Assembly: GCF_001306175.1 (NCBI RefSeq)
Contig: NZ_LGKN01000006.1
Coordinates: forward strand, 368,153-432,152
Direction: 5' to 3'
DNA length: 64,000 bases
Source of the DNA: Ardenticatena maritima
GTDB lineage: Bacteria > Chloroflexota > Anaerolineae > Ardenticatenales > Ardenticatenaceae
The position numbers and the translations under genes were made by a program. This document shows, in pieces, positions 1 to 8,321 of the stretch. The notes under the pieces are model-generated. The model saw only the letters and a program-made list of their open reading frames with translations, was not told where the DNA came from and ran no database searches. Each line of letters opens with the position of its first letter. The first letter of the stretch is position 1.

Positions 1-42
1 CAACACGGGGAAGTAGTCTTTGTAGAGATGCAGAATGTGCAT
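1..42 (-). CDS. Glycosyltransferase, family 4-like (5' end only)
   Basis: Only the first 14 codons lie in the window; the gene runs off the left edge. The peptide begins MHILHLYKDYFPVL, which resembles the first beta strand and nucleotide-sugar loop of GT-B glycosyltransferases of family 4 (typically M-x-I-L-x-L-x-x-Y-Y-P). It starts two bases after the stop of the upstream hypothetical gene on the same strand, so the two are probably co-transcribed. The polysaccharide genes nearby fit a glycan role. The call rests on a very short piece and the sugar specificity cannot be told. Confidence 0.55.
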   Translation of the reverse strand, partial: MHILHLYKDYFPVL

Positions 43-44
43 GG

Positions 45-932
45 CTACGCGTCTCCATACCAGGCGTTCAACACGTAAATCGCCTGCGCCGTCAACCAGC
101 GGCTGAACGCGCCTTCGGCTTCCAGCGGGGCGGCGGCGGCTTCGTAGCGGCTCGCGGCGAGATACCAGCCGGCGCGCGCATCGGCATGTTGCGCGGCTTC
201 AATTGCCGCCACCCACGCACCCAGCCGCGCATCACGCACCCCCAGTTCCAGCAACACGCGCGTGGCAAACAGCAGGTCGGGCTGGTCGAAGATGGGCGCG
301 CCAAAGCGCCGCCAGCGCGATGGCACATGCGCATCGAGTGCCAGCAAGGCGTCCGCCACCAACGCCACCAAATCGGCGGGCGGTGTTGCCAGCCATGTGA
401 GCACATAGGCGGCTTGTGCGAGCCAGTCGGCGCGTTCAGCGGGAGACTGCGGCCAAGCGCGTTGGCGCAAGGTGGTGAACAGGTGCGCCAGCCGCATCTG
501 CACACGTTCATCGGATTCAAAACCAAACGCCAGCGGCACAGAAAGCACAAGGGCGTTCAGGTTGATGGGCGCATCATCGGGGATGGCGTCGGGGGGTGGC
601 GCGTTGGTCAAAAGCCAGTCGGTCGCCGCCGCCAAATGCTCGTCGTAGCACCGCATCTCGAATTCGGCGAGCAGGCGCAAGCGCCAGAGCGGGGCGGTGT
701 AGCGCGGTTCCCAGATGGGCGTCGCAGGCGGGGGTGTCTGTTCGTCAGGCAAGCGGGCAATCTGCGCACGCCCCCACGGCCAGGCGCACAGGGCGTTTTG
801 GGCTTCGCGCAGAACGCGGCTCGGTCGTTCGCGCCCAATCAGGCGGCGCAGCATGAACACCCTCGCAGGCGGGTGTTCGTCATCCAATGGGTGGTAGAAT
901 GGTCGTCCGCGCAAGTGCGTCCACCAGGGCAT
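45..932 (-). CDS. Hypothetical helical protein (possible alpha/alpha-toroid fold)
   Basis: A 295-residue soluble protein with no signal peptide or membrane span. It is rich in Ala, Leu, Trp and Arg and reads as a series of amphipathic helices. The stretch around residues 75-110 (YTAPLWRLRLLAEF ... WLL) resembles the helical repeats of squalene-cyclase or prenyltransferase-type alpha/alpha toroids, but no catalytic motif is visible, so this is a weak fold guess. GGAG lies 8 bases before the ATG. It sits directly upstream of the partial glycosyltransferase gene and is probably part of the surface-glycan cluster. Confidence 0.6.
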   Translation of the reverse strand: MPWWTHLRGRPFYHPLDDEHPPARVFMLRRLIGRERPSRVLREAQNALCAWPWGRAQIARLPDEQTPPPATPIWEPRYTAPLWRLRLLAEFEMRCYDEHLAAATDWLLTNAPPPDAIPDDAPINLNALVLSVPLAFGFESDERVQMRLAHLFTTLRQRAWPQSPAERADWLAQAAYVLTWLATPPADLVALVADALLALDAHVPSRWRRFGAPIFDQPDLLFATRVLLELGVRDARLGAWVAAIEAAQHADARAGWYLAASRYEAAAAPLEAEGAFSRWLTAQAIYVLNAWYGDA

Positions 933-999
933 GGTTCGTGCTCCGCAGTTGGTTGGGTTCGGCGCAAGACCTTACCGCGATTTGCGTTTCGAGCAAACG

Positions 1000-3294
1000 C
1001 TAGCGCACCACCAGCGGCAAGAAGTGGTGTTGCGGACGCACGTTTTCGCCCACCCACAGCCAATCAATTTGCACGAGTGTGCCGACATCGGGGGCGGAAA
1101 CACTGAGAAGCAGAGGCGTCCCACGCCACGCGCTCAACGGGTGCACGATTGTGCGCCATTCCCCCGCTGTTCCGCTTCCTTCAAACACCACCACAGGCGC
1201 ACGGCGCACCCCATCAAGCGGCAAAATGCTGACACGCACACGCCCGCGCTCACTGCGATAGCGCATGCGCAACAGCGGTTCGTGCGCCTCGGCGGGAATG
1301 GTCAGCCGCTGTCCGATACTGCTTCCCCCCGGCATGTGGAGCACCATGCCCACGTTGGGCACGCGCAGGCGATAGGGGCGGTCAGTAGAAGCGGTCCAGG
1401 CGTCGTCGGGATGCTCGAAATCGCTATCGCGCAGCCAGCCCCCTTTGAGGGGCGGGGTGAGAGCGCCCAGGTCGGTTGTTTGCCCATTTTCAAGCGTGAG
1501 CACGCGCCGCACACCCAATGAAGGCGCTTCAAGCAGATGACGACCGGCGGGCACGGTATCGAAGGCAAACGTGCCGTTGGCGTCGGTGAGCGTGCAGGCG
1601 GTGCGCAGGCAAACGGGTTCATGCGGGAGCGGGCGGTCGGCAAAATCAACCAGGCGACCAAAGAGACGCGCGCCGATGAAGGTTTCTGCCATGGGGGTAT
1701 CGTTGGGTGGCACAAGCGAGCGGTTGCCGTTGGCGTCCACCGCCATCACGCGGAAGCCGTAGCGGTGCCCCGATTCGCCGCGCACGACGGCGCGCGGTTC
1801 GGTGGTGCTGGTGTAGCGCACCCACGCGCCGTCGTCGGCGCGCACTTCCACCTCGTAAGCGACAATGGGCACATTGCCGGGATGCGACGCATGCCAGGTC
1901 AGTGTGATGGCGGTCGAGGCGCTGAGCGCGGGCAACGGCTGCATTTCCACCAGGGGGCGGCTGGGGTCGGGGGCGCGTTCAACCAAAAAGAGCGGCGAGC
2001 CGCCGATGGTGGGCTGGCTTTCTTCGGGCAAGGCGGTAGCGGCGTCGAATGTGAGCAGGTAGCCCGCCCCAGGTTGCGCCGTCAGGCGGAGTTCGCGCCC
2101 GTCGGGGGTGCTGAGGGTGGCTTGCGCCGCGACAGCAGGCACCCACACAGCGACGGGCTGGGGGGCGGTGTTCCAGATGACGCGGATATGCTCATCGTTG
2201 CCGCGCCGAAAGGTGGTGATGAGCAAATCGCCCACTTGTTCACGCGAGACAAAGCGCGCATGGCTGAGCCAGCGGGCGGTGGTCGCGTAGGCGGTGTAGC
2301 CGGGGCGAATGACGCCGTCGTTGCTCACCAGGCCAAAACGCTCGTCCATGTCCGAATCATCAAGCCGAAAGACAAACACCCGTTCGACGCCCGCCGCGAA
2401 GGCGTTGGTGAAGGCTTGCACAATGAAGGCGGCTTGTTGGGCGGGCGTTCCGTAGCCGCGCATGGGCGTAACGGGATGCCCGCCAATCCCCCAGACCGGC
2501 AAGTTGGTTTCATTCACCCAGATGGGTTTGTCGCCCATGCCATACCGTGCCAGCAGGTCGCGCACCCATTCTGTGCGGGTTGTCAGATTGTCGGGGTGGG
2601 TGTACCAGTGCCAGGCGGAAATGTCGAAGAAGAAGCCATTTTGGGCGGCGTCGGGCATGGTGTGCAGGGCTTGCAACACCCCTTCGGCAAAGCCCGGATT
2701 CACCCAGTGCGCCATGCCCGCCATGATGATTGTGGCGTTGGGGTCGGCGGCGCGGATGGCGCGGGCGGCGACCGCCAGCAGTTGGGCGTACTGGGCGGGC
2801 GAACCGTCCCAATAGATGGCGAGGTCGGGCTCGTTGAAGATTTCATACGACGCGACTTGTCCCCGATAGCGTTCGGCGACGGCAAAAACGAACCGCCCCC
2901 AGAAGTTCGCGGGGTCGTCCCAGGGGCGGTCGAGATTGTTCGGCACCCACTTGTAGCCCACCAGCCGCGCCCAGGGGGGCGGCGCATGCACAATCACGCT
3001 CACCTCGAAGCCGGCGTTGCGGTAGGCGCGGATGGCGGCGTCGGTTTCGCGCCAGTCAAACAGACCGGGCGCCGGCTCGACGTCCCACCAGTTCACCTGA
3101 TAGCGGATTGTGCGCGCCCCGGCGGCATACGCCAGCCCCAGCCAGGGCTCGCGGGGCGGCACAAGCACCAACCCAAAACGGGGGTCGCCGTCGGCGGGGG
3201 CTTGGGCGGCGACGGGTGCGGCGGCGTCGCGCCCCAGCAGGAAGAAGCAGACCAGCGCCGACGCCAACAAGTGGGCGAAGCGTCGCATGGGCAT
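1000..3294 (-). CDS. Secreted glycoside hydrolase (clan GH-A-like) with FN3 and carboxypeptidase-regulatory-like domains
   Basis: About 764 residues. An N-terminal signal peptide (RRF followed by a hydrophobic stretch, ending near AQA at residue 32) points to export. Residues 40-430 look like a TIM-barrel glycosidase of clan GH-A (GH39/GH5-like): the likely acid/base Glu is in EIFNEPD (near residue 155) and the likely nucleophile Glu in WVNETN (near 262). A fibronectin type III domain (about 445-540) and a carboxypeptidase-regulatory-like beta-sandwich (about 545-610) follow. The protein ends in FLPLVVR, an ending related to that of two other exported proteins here. The start at 3294 overlaps the stop of the epimerase gene as TGATG, so translation is probably coupled. 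Substrate unknown; a role in trimming a surface glycan is inferred from context. Confidence 0.78.
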   Translation of the reverse strand: MPMRRFAHLLASALVCFFLLGRDAAAPVAAQAPADGDPRFGLVLVPPREPWLGLAYAAGARTIRYQVNWWDVEPAPGLFDWRETDAAIRAYRNAGFEVSVIVHAPPPWARLVGYKWVPNNLDRPWDDPANFWGRFVFAVAERYRGQVASYEIFNEPDLAIYWDGSPAQYAQLLAVAARAIRAADPNATIIMAGMAHWVNPGFAEGVLQALHTMPDAAQNGFFFDISAWHWYTHPDNLTTRTEWVRDLLARYGMGDKPIWVNETNLPVWGIGGHPVTPMRGYGTPAQQAAFIVQAFTNAFAAGVERVFVFRLDDSDMDERFGLVSNDGVIRPGYTAYATTARWLSHARFVSREQVGDLLITTFRRGNDEHIRVIWNTAPQPVAVWVPAVAAQATLSTPDGRELRLTAQPGAGYLLTFDAATALPEESQPTIGGSPLFLVERAPDPSRPLVEMQPLPALSASTAITLTWHASHPGNVPIVAYEVEVRADDGAWVRYTSTTEPRAVVRGESGHRYGFRVMAVDANGNRSLVPPNDTPMAETFIGARLFGRLVDFADRPLPHEPVCLRTACTLTDANGTFAFDTVPAGRHLLEAPSLGVRRVLTLENGQTTDLGALTPPLKGGWLRDSDFEHPDDAWTASTDRPYRLRVPNVGMVLHMPGGSSIGQRLTIPAEAHEPLLRMRYRSERGRVRVSILPLDGVRRAPVVVFEGSGTAGEWRTIVHPLSAWRGTPLLLSVSAPDVGTLVQIDWLWVGENVRPQHHFLPLVVR

Positions 3295-3704
3295 CAGGCG
3301 TCCGGTTTCTTCTCGCACAATTCAATCAGCACGCCGTGCGCGCTTTTGGGGTGAATGAACGCCAGGCGTTTGCCTTTGGCGCCAATGCGCGGCGTTTCGT
3401 CAATCAGTTGCAAACCGCGCGCCTGGCATTCGGCCAGCGCCGCTTCCAAATCCGGCACGGCAAAGCAGATGTGGTGCATCCCTGGTCCACGTTTTTGCAG
3501 GAACTTGCCCACCGGTGTTTCCTCGCCGAGCGGCACCAGCAACTCAATGTCGGCGTTGCCGCCATGCAGAAAGAGAACGCGCGTGCCTTGTTCGGGCACA
3601 GTTTCATCGTGCGTCACGGTCAAGCCCAGGATGTCGCGCCAGATGTGCAGGGCTTCGTCCAGGTCGGCAACCGCCAGGCCAATGTGGTCAATGTGGTCGA
3701 GCAT
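3294..3704 (-). CDS. mce: Methylmalonyl-CoA epimerase
   Basis: A 136-residue protein of the vicinal-oxygen-chelate fold. It interconverts (R)- and (S)-methylmalonyl-CoA in propionyl-CoA metabolism. Visible family signatures are DHIGLAVADLDEAL at the N terminus, the metal-ligand segment GMHHICFAVPDLEAAL, and HPKSAHGVLIELCE at the C terminus with the last metal-binding Glu. ATG codons occur at 3713, 3710 and 3704; the one at 3704 is chosen because GGAGG ends 9 bases before it, while the first two lie too close to the ribosome site. Its stop overlaps the start of the glycoside hydrolase gene. No mutase gene is in the window, so its pathway partners lie elsewhere. Confidence 0.9.
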   Translation of the reverse strand: MLDHIDHIGLAVADLDEALHIWRDILGLTVTHDETVPEQGTRVLFLHGGNADIELLVPLGEETPVGKFLQKRGPGMHHICFAVPDLEAALAECQARGLQLIDETPRIGAKGKRLAFIHPKSAHGVLIELCEKKPDA

Positions 3705-3728
3705 GTGCATCATCCTCCGAAGTTGGTT

Positions 3729-4391
3729 TCAAATGCCGATGTGCGGCACAAGCACCTGTATGGCTTCTTCCGGCGTCGGTGTCAAGACGTAGGCGTCCTG
3801 GATATCATCGTACTGGATGAGCAGTTCATACGGGTCGCGCAAGCGTTCGCGCACCTGCTCTAGAATGCGTTGCAGGTGGGGGCGCACGTCGTCGGGTGAA
3901 CGGTTCGCCCATAACTGGTTGACCAGGTGCGGCACTGGAACGGGAACACCACGCTGTTCCCACAACGCGCGCAACGTCTTCACTTGGAGCGGGGTCAGTG
4001 GTGGAATAAGCGGCTCGCCGTTGAGCAGAACGCGCCCGCGCACCGCGTCAAAGTGCATCTCCGGCAATGGCAATGCCGGCACGGGCAATTGCTTTTGCGG
4101 GTCGAATACAAGGAAATAGGTGCGCCCAATGCGCACCGTATCGCCATGCTGCAACGGCGCTTCCTGGTCCACGCGGGTTTCGTTGCGCCAAGTGCCGTTG
4201 GCGCTCCCCAGGTCGCGCACAATCCACCCACCCGCGCCGTCGGGTTCAAGCCAGCAATGTTGGCGCGAGACAAAGCGTTCACCAATGACGATATCACTTT
4301 GGGGGTCGCGTCCAATCAGCCAGGGGCGCGCGTCCAGAACAAACGTGCGCGCCCGCAACGGTGGGTTGAGTCCGACAAGTACAAGTGGCAT
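3729..4391 (-). CDS. FHA domain protein with C-terminal winged-helix DNA-binding domain
   Basis: A 220-residue cytoplasmic protein. Residues about 20-95 form a forkhead-associated domain with the usual phosphothreonine-binding signatures: the GRDP strand, SRQH (Ser and His) and the NGT turn. Residues about 115-210 resemble an OmpR/PhoB-type winged helix (LTPLQVKTLRALWEQ; LVNQLWANRSPDDVRPHLQR). The combination suggests a transcription regulator that senses Ser/Thr phosphorylation, as in EmbR-like proteins but with the domain order reversed. It is divergent to the Wzz/CpsD genes, so control of polysaccharide synthesis is a reasonable guess. A TATACT -10-like element on the minus strand lies about 60 bases upstream. 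No kinase gene is adjacent. Confidence 0.82.
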   Translation of the reverse strand: MPLVLVGLNPPLRARTFVLDARPWLIGRDPQSDIVIGERFVSRQHCWLEPDGAGGWIVRDLGSANGTWRNETRVDQEAPLQHGDTVRIGRTYFLVFDPQKQLPVPALPLPEMHFDAVRGRVLLNGEPLIPPLTPLQVKTLRALWEQRGVPVPVPHLVNQLWANRSPDDVRPHLQRILEQVRERLRDPYELLIQYDDIQDAYVLTPTPEEAIQVLVPHIGI

Positions 4392-4502
4392 GGCTGTTTC
4401 CTGTCTCTTTCAATGGCTGATGAACACAAACGCGACATTTGTTTTCATAAGTATAGCACAATCCGCCGATTTGCACGCCCCAAGGGAAAGCGCCAAATCA
4501 AA

Positions 4503-4531
4503 TTGGCGTGTCTTCTTGCCCGTGCTAGAAT
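4503..4531 (+). promoter_or_regulatory. Predicted sigma-70-type promoter of the wzz-cpsD genes
   Basis: TTGGCG (4503-4508) and TAGAAT (4526-4531) are separated by exactly 17 bases. The predicted transcript has a leader of about 80 bases before the Wzz start, containing a small CCCC...GGGG hairpin (about 4577-4595) just upstream of the AAGGAGG ribosome site. Confidence 0.55.
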
Positions 4532-4618
4532 GTGCGCGCACGGCGAGCCGCAAGGCCCGCCCTTTTCTTGCCAGACCCCAACGCATCGCGTGGGGAACGC
4601 ACAAGGAGGATGTTTGGT

Positions 4619-5341
4619 ATGGAATGGCGAGATTATTGGCGCATCATCGTGCGGCGCGGCTGGATTGTCGTCTTGCTGGCGCTGCTGACGGGGGGCGCCG
4701 CTTACATGATGAGCAAAGCGCAAACACCGCAATACCGTTCGTCGGTGCGGATTAGCGTTATGCCGGCGCGCCTTGACTGGGGCTTGCAGCAGACGGTCAA
4801 GCAGGTGATGCGCAACTACGCCCAACGCATCAAATCGGTGCAAATGGCGCAGACGGTTGCCGCCGAGCACCAATTAGACCTTTCGCCCTACGACCTGGCG
4901 GCAAAAATCACCGTCAGCCCCATCGAGTCGGACTTGCTGTTGCAGGTGGATGTGGTGGACACCGACCCGATGATGACGCAGAAGATTGCCAACGCGGTCG
5001 CCGAGGAGTTTGTGGCTGAAATCAAAGCCTTCAACCAGGAACAGCGCAAAGAAGACCGCGTGGATGTTTCCATTCTGGAATACGCCGGACCCGGCACACT
5101 CTTCCGCCCACGCCCCACCATCAACGCGATTGCCGGGGCGTTGCTGGGGGTTGTCATTGGCGGCTTGATTGTGCTGGCGCTCGAATTCATGGACAACACC
5201 ATCAAGACCAGTGAGGACATCAAGCGCTATGTGGGCGCCAACGTCATGGTGCTGGGGAAAATTCCCCCCGCGGCTGACTTGCACGCCGTCAGCGAGCATG
5301 CGCCCCGCGCAACACGCCGACCCGCGTTGCGGCGATCCTGA
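4619..5341 (+). CDS. Wzz-type chain-length determinant / polysaccharide co-polymerase
   Basis: A 240-residue inner-membrane protein. One transmembrane helix near residues 14-33 is followed by an extracytoplasmic domain with a long helical part (about 60-150), then a second helix near 166-187 (INAIAGALLGVVIGGLIVLAL) preceded by the Pro-rich RPRP segment typical of polysaccharide co-polymerases. The cytoplasmic tail (TSEDIKRYVGANVMVLGKIP) matches the part that contacts the CpsD/BY-kinase partner. ATG at 4619 is chosen because AAGGAGG (4603-4609) is well spaced from it; the ATG at 4610 abuts the ribosome site. The cpsD-like gene follows after about 20 bases, so they form one operon. It probably controls assembly or length of a capsule or exopolysaccharide. 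Confidence 0.85.
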   Translation: MEWRDYWRIIVRRGWIVVLLALLTGGAAYMMSKAQTPQYRSSVRISVMPARLDWGLQQTVKQVMRNYAQRIKSVQMAQTVAAEHQLDLSPYDLAAKITVSPIESDLLLQVDVVDTDPMMTQKIANAVAEEFVAEIKAFNQEQRKEDRVDVSILEYAGPGTLFRPRPTINAIAGALLGVVIGGLIVLALEFMDNTIKTSEDIKRYVGANVMVLGKIPPAADLHAVSEHAPRATRRPALRRS

Positions 5342-5364
5342 TACTCGACAAGAGGTGATGATTG

Positions 5365-6033
5365 ATGAGTACACGCACGTCTTCGCTCAATCTCGTAACC
5401 GTCAAAGAACCGAACTCCGCGGCGGCGGAAGCCTATCGGCGGTTGCGTACCAATCTGGAATTTGCCGCTCTGACGGGCAAGATTGAAACGCTGGTTGTCG
5501 CGGCGCCCGGTCCCGGTGAAGGCGCCACCATCACGGCGGCGAATCTGGCGGTGGTGCTGGCGCAAGCCAACAAGCGCGTCATTCTGGTGGACGCCGATTT
5601 GCGCCACCCCAGCCTACACACCATCTTTGGGCTCCCGCTTGAACCGGGGCTGACCGACATGATGCGCCGCCCCGAACTGCTGGATGAACCGCCGCTTCAA
5701 CCCACCGGCGTGGAAGGGTTGTGGGTGCTAACCAGCGGCGGCACGCCGCCCAACCCCGCCGAATTGATTGCCTCGCCCCAAATGCGCGCCATCATCGAAG
5801 CCTTGCGCGAACGCGCCGACATGGTGATTTTCGACGCGCCGCCCGTCGTGCCCGTCACCGACGCCAGCGTGCTGGCGACACGCACCGACGGGGTGTTGCT
5901 GGTGTTGCGGGCGGGCAAAACGCGCCGCGAACAAGCCGCCCGCGCGCGTGAACTGCTCGACCAGGTGCAGGCACGTATTGTCGGCAGTGTGCTGACCGAT
6001 GTTGATGTGGACGTGGACGTGAGCGAATACTAA
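5365..6033 (+). CDS. CpsD/CapB-family ATPase-like protein (BY-kinase homologue with degenerate Walker A)
   Basis: A 222-residue homologue of bacterial tyrosine autokinases that pair with Wzz proteins. Recognisable parts are the EAYRRLRTNLEF helix, the Walker A region, Walker A' (VILVDADLRHP), the GLTDMM segment, and Walker B (MVIFDAPPVVPVTDA). The P-loop reads GPGEGATITAANLA: the invariant lysine of GEGK(S/T)(T/S) is replaced by Ala and the following Ser/Thr pair is altered. The C terminus has a DVDVDVDVSEY tail with one Tyr instead of a tyrosine cluster. It may therefore bind nucleotide poorly and act as a non-catalytic partner. ATG at 5365 (three bases after a TTG) follows an AGAGGTG site. 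A terminator hairpin follows the gene. Confidence 0.85.
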   Translation: MSTRTSSLNLVTVKEPNSAAAEAYRRLRTNLEFAALTGKIETLVVAAPGPGEGATITAANLAVVLAQANKRVILVDADLRHPSLHTIFGLPLEPGLTDMMRRPELLDEPPLQPTGVEGLWVLTSGGTPPNPAELIASPQMRAIIEALRERADMVIFDAPPVVPVTDASVLATRTDGVLLVLRAGKTRREQAARARELLDQVQARIVGSVLTDVDVDVDVSEY

Positions 6034-6054
6034 TCGCCGACGATGCAGATACCG

Positions 6055-6094
6055 GCGTCATTCGTCATGCTGTGGCGGCGAATGACGCTTTTTT
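6055..6094 (+). terminator. Intrinsic terminator after the cpsD-like gene
   Basis: GCGTCATTCG and CGAATGACGC form a perfect 10-bp stem followed by TTTTTT. It separates the co-polymerase pair from rmlA. Confidence 0.85.
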
Positions 6095-6140
6095 CTTGAC
6101 AAACAAGGAGACAGACAGAAGGAAGGCAAAGGAGCGTACC

Positions 6141-7211
6141 ATGAAAGGGCTAATTCTTAGTGGTGGTAAAGGCACACGGCTCTACCCGCTGACCTACACC
6201 CGCGCCAAACAACTCGTCCCCGTCGCCAACAAACCCGTTCTGTTCCGCGTCATCGAAACCATCGCCGAAGCCGGTATCACCGACATTGGGATTGTGGTCG
6301 GCGACACCGCCGACGAAATCAAGGAAGCCGTGGGACGTGGTCGGCGCTGGGGCGTCAACATCACCTACATTCACCAGGAAGCGCCGCTCGGTCTGGCGCA
6401 CGCCGTCAAAATCTCACGCGACTTTTTGGGCGACGAGCGCTTTGTCATGTTCCTGGGCGACAATGTCATCCAGGGGGGCATTGCGCCGCTCATCCGCGAA
6501 TTCGAGCAAAGCGAATGGAACTGCCAGGTCGTGCTCACCCCCGTGGACGAACCCCAGCACTACGGCGTCGCCGAACTCGACCCCGACACGCGCGAAATCA
6601 TCCGCCTGGTGGAAAAACCGCGCAACCCGCCCAGCAATCTGGCGCTGGTCGGCATCTACATGTTCGACCACCATATCCACGAAGCCGTGAACAGCATCAA
6701 ACCCTCGTGGCGCGGCGAACTCGAAATCACCGACGCCATTCAATGGCTGATTGACCACGGCTACAAGGTGCACCCCTACATCCACCGCGGCTGGTGGATT
6801 GACACCGGCAAACCCATTGACATGCTCGCCGCCAACGACCTGGTGCTTGAAGAGATGACCGAACCCGTCATCGAAGGCTACGTTGACCGCGACAGCACCA
6901 TCCAGGGGCGCGTGACGATTCAAAAAGGGGCCGAAATCATCAACAGCGTCATTCGTGGTCCCGCGATTATTGGCGAAAACACGCGCATTGTGAATAGTTA
7001 CATCGGTCCCTTCACCAGCATCTACCATGACGTTATCATCGAAGAGAGCGAAATCGAGCACAGCATTGTGCTGGAAGGCACGGTGATTCGCGAAATTCCA
7101 CGCCTGATTGACAGCCTGATCGGGCGCAACGTGGAATTGACCCGTTCGCCCTACAAACCCAAAGCATATAAAATGACCCTGGCCGATAACTCCAAAGTGG
7201 GCGTGATTTAG
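6141..7211 (+). CDS. rmlA: Glucose-1-phosphate thymidylyltransferase, long form
   Basis: A 356-residue nucleotidyltransferase that makes dTDP-glucose from glucose 1-phosphate and dTTP, the first step of dTDP-rhamnose and related sugar synthesis. The nucleotide-binding signature MKGLILSGGKGTRLYPLT is at the extreme N terminus, MFLGDNV holds the metal-binding Asp, and VEKP and GWWIDTGKP are conserved sugar-site segments. Unlike the short RmlA (about 290 residues), it has a C-terminal left-handed beta-helix (about 245-345; repeats such as IQKGAEI, VIRGPAIIGEN), which marks the long form. AAAGGAG precedes the ATG. rmlB follows after about 60 bases. Confidence 0.93.
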   Translation: MKGLILSGGKGTRLYPLTYTRAKQLVPVANKPVLFRVIETIAEAGITDIGIVVGDTADEIKEAVGRGRRWGVNITYIHQEAPLGLAHAVKISRDFLGDERFVMFLGDNVIQGGIAPLIREFEQSEWNCQVVLTPVDEPQHYGVAELDPDTREIIRLVEKPRNPPSNLALVGIYMFDHHIHEAVNSIKPSWRGELEITDAIQWLIDHGYKVHPYIHRGWWIDTGKPIDMLAANDLVLEEMTEPVIEGYVDRDSTIQGRVTIQKGAEIINSVIRGPAIIGENTRIVNSYIGPFTSIYHDVIIEESEIEHSIVLEGTVIREIPRLIDSLIGRNVELTRSPYKPKAYKMTLADNSKVGVI

Positions 7212-7271
7212 TTCCTGCACGGTTGGAGTTGTGGAAGGCAGGCAATCTGTTTGGCAAAGAGGAGTTGAAGG

Positions 7272-8303
7272 ATGAAAAACATTTTGGTGACAGGTGGCGC
7301 AGGCTTCATTGGCTGCAATTTTGTGCGCCACATGCTCAACAAATACGACGACTACCGCATTGTGGTCTTCGACAAATTGACCTACGCGGGGCGGCTGGAA
7401 AACCTGCACGACGTGATGGACCACCCCCGTTTTGCCTTTGTGCGCGGCGATATTTGCGACGCCGAAGCGGTGGAGCGCACCATCCGCGAATATGACATTG
7501 ATACCATCGTCAACTTTGCCGCCGAAACGCATGTTGACCGTTCCATCATGAACCCCGGTGCGTTCGTGCAGACGGACGTCATCGGCACCTACACGCTGCT
7601 GGAAGCCGCCCGCAAGTTCGGGCTGGAACGCTACCACCAAATCAGCACCGATGAGGTGTACGGGCATGTCGAAGGCGAGCACCGCGCCACGGAAGACGAC
7701 CCCGTGCGCCCCCGTTCGCCCTACTCGGCAAGCAAAACAGGCGCCGATTTGCTGGTGCACGCCTACTACATCACCTACGGCTTGCCCATCACCATCACGC
7801 GCGGGGCGAACAACATCGGTCCCTACCAGTACCCCGAAAAGGTGGTGCCGCTCTTCACCACCAACGCCCTGCAAGACCGCCCGCTCCCCGTCTATGGCGA
7901 CGGGCGGCAAATGCGCGATTACCACTACGTCATGGACCACTGCGAAGCCATTGACCTGGTGTTGCACAAGGGCGAAATCGGCGAAATCTACAACGTCGGC
8001 ACAGGGCAGGAAATCGAAAACCTGCGCATGGTGGAAATCATCCTCGATGAATTGGGCAAGCCCCGTTCGCTCATCCAGCATGTTGAAGACCGCGCCGGCC
8101 ACGACCGCCGCTACGCCATGGACATCTCCAAAATTCGGGCGCTGGGGTGGGAACCGCGCCACACCCCCGAAGAAGCCATCCGCAAGACGGTGCGCTGGTA
8201 CGTGGAAAATGAATGGTGGTGGCGCGCCATCCGCGATGAGGCGTTCGAGCGCTACTATCAGGAACAGTACGGCAAGCGGCGCGTTCTCAAAACCGGCGAA
8301 TAA
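7272..8303 (+). CDS. rmlB: dTDP-glucose 4,6-dehydratase
   Basis: A 343-residue short-chain dehydrogenase/reductase-family enzyme that converts dTDP-glucose to dTDP-4-keto-6-deoxyglucose with bound NAD+. The NAD-binding motif GGAGFIG is at residues 8-14, the STDEVYG segment carries the catalytic Thr/Asp/Glu, and YSASK gives the catalytic Tyr and Lys. Length and spacing match the family. AGGAG lies a few bases upstream of the ATG. With RmlA it supplies an activated deoxysugar, presumably for the glycan made by the neighbouring cluster. RmlC and RmlD are not in the window. Confidence 0.94.
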   Translation: MKNILVTGGAGFIGCNFVRHMLNKYDDYRIVVFDKLTYAGRLENLHDVMDHPRFAFVRGDICDAEAVERTIREYDIDTIVNFAAETHVDRSIMNPGAFVQTDVIGTYTLLEAARKFGLERYHQISTDEVYGHVEGEHRATEDDPVRPRSPYSASKTGADLLVHAYYITYGLPITITRGANNIGPYQYPEKVVPLFTTNALQDRPLPVYGDGRQMRDYHYVMDHCEAIDLVLHKGEIGEIYNVGTGQEIENLRMVEIILDELGKPRSLIQHVEDRAGHDRRYAMDISKIRALGWEPRHTPEEAIRKTVRWYVENEWWWRAIRDEAFERYYQEQYGKRRVLKTGE

Positions 8304-8321
8304 GTGCGTAAAGGATTCGCG

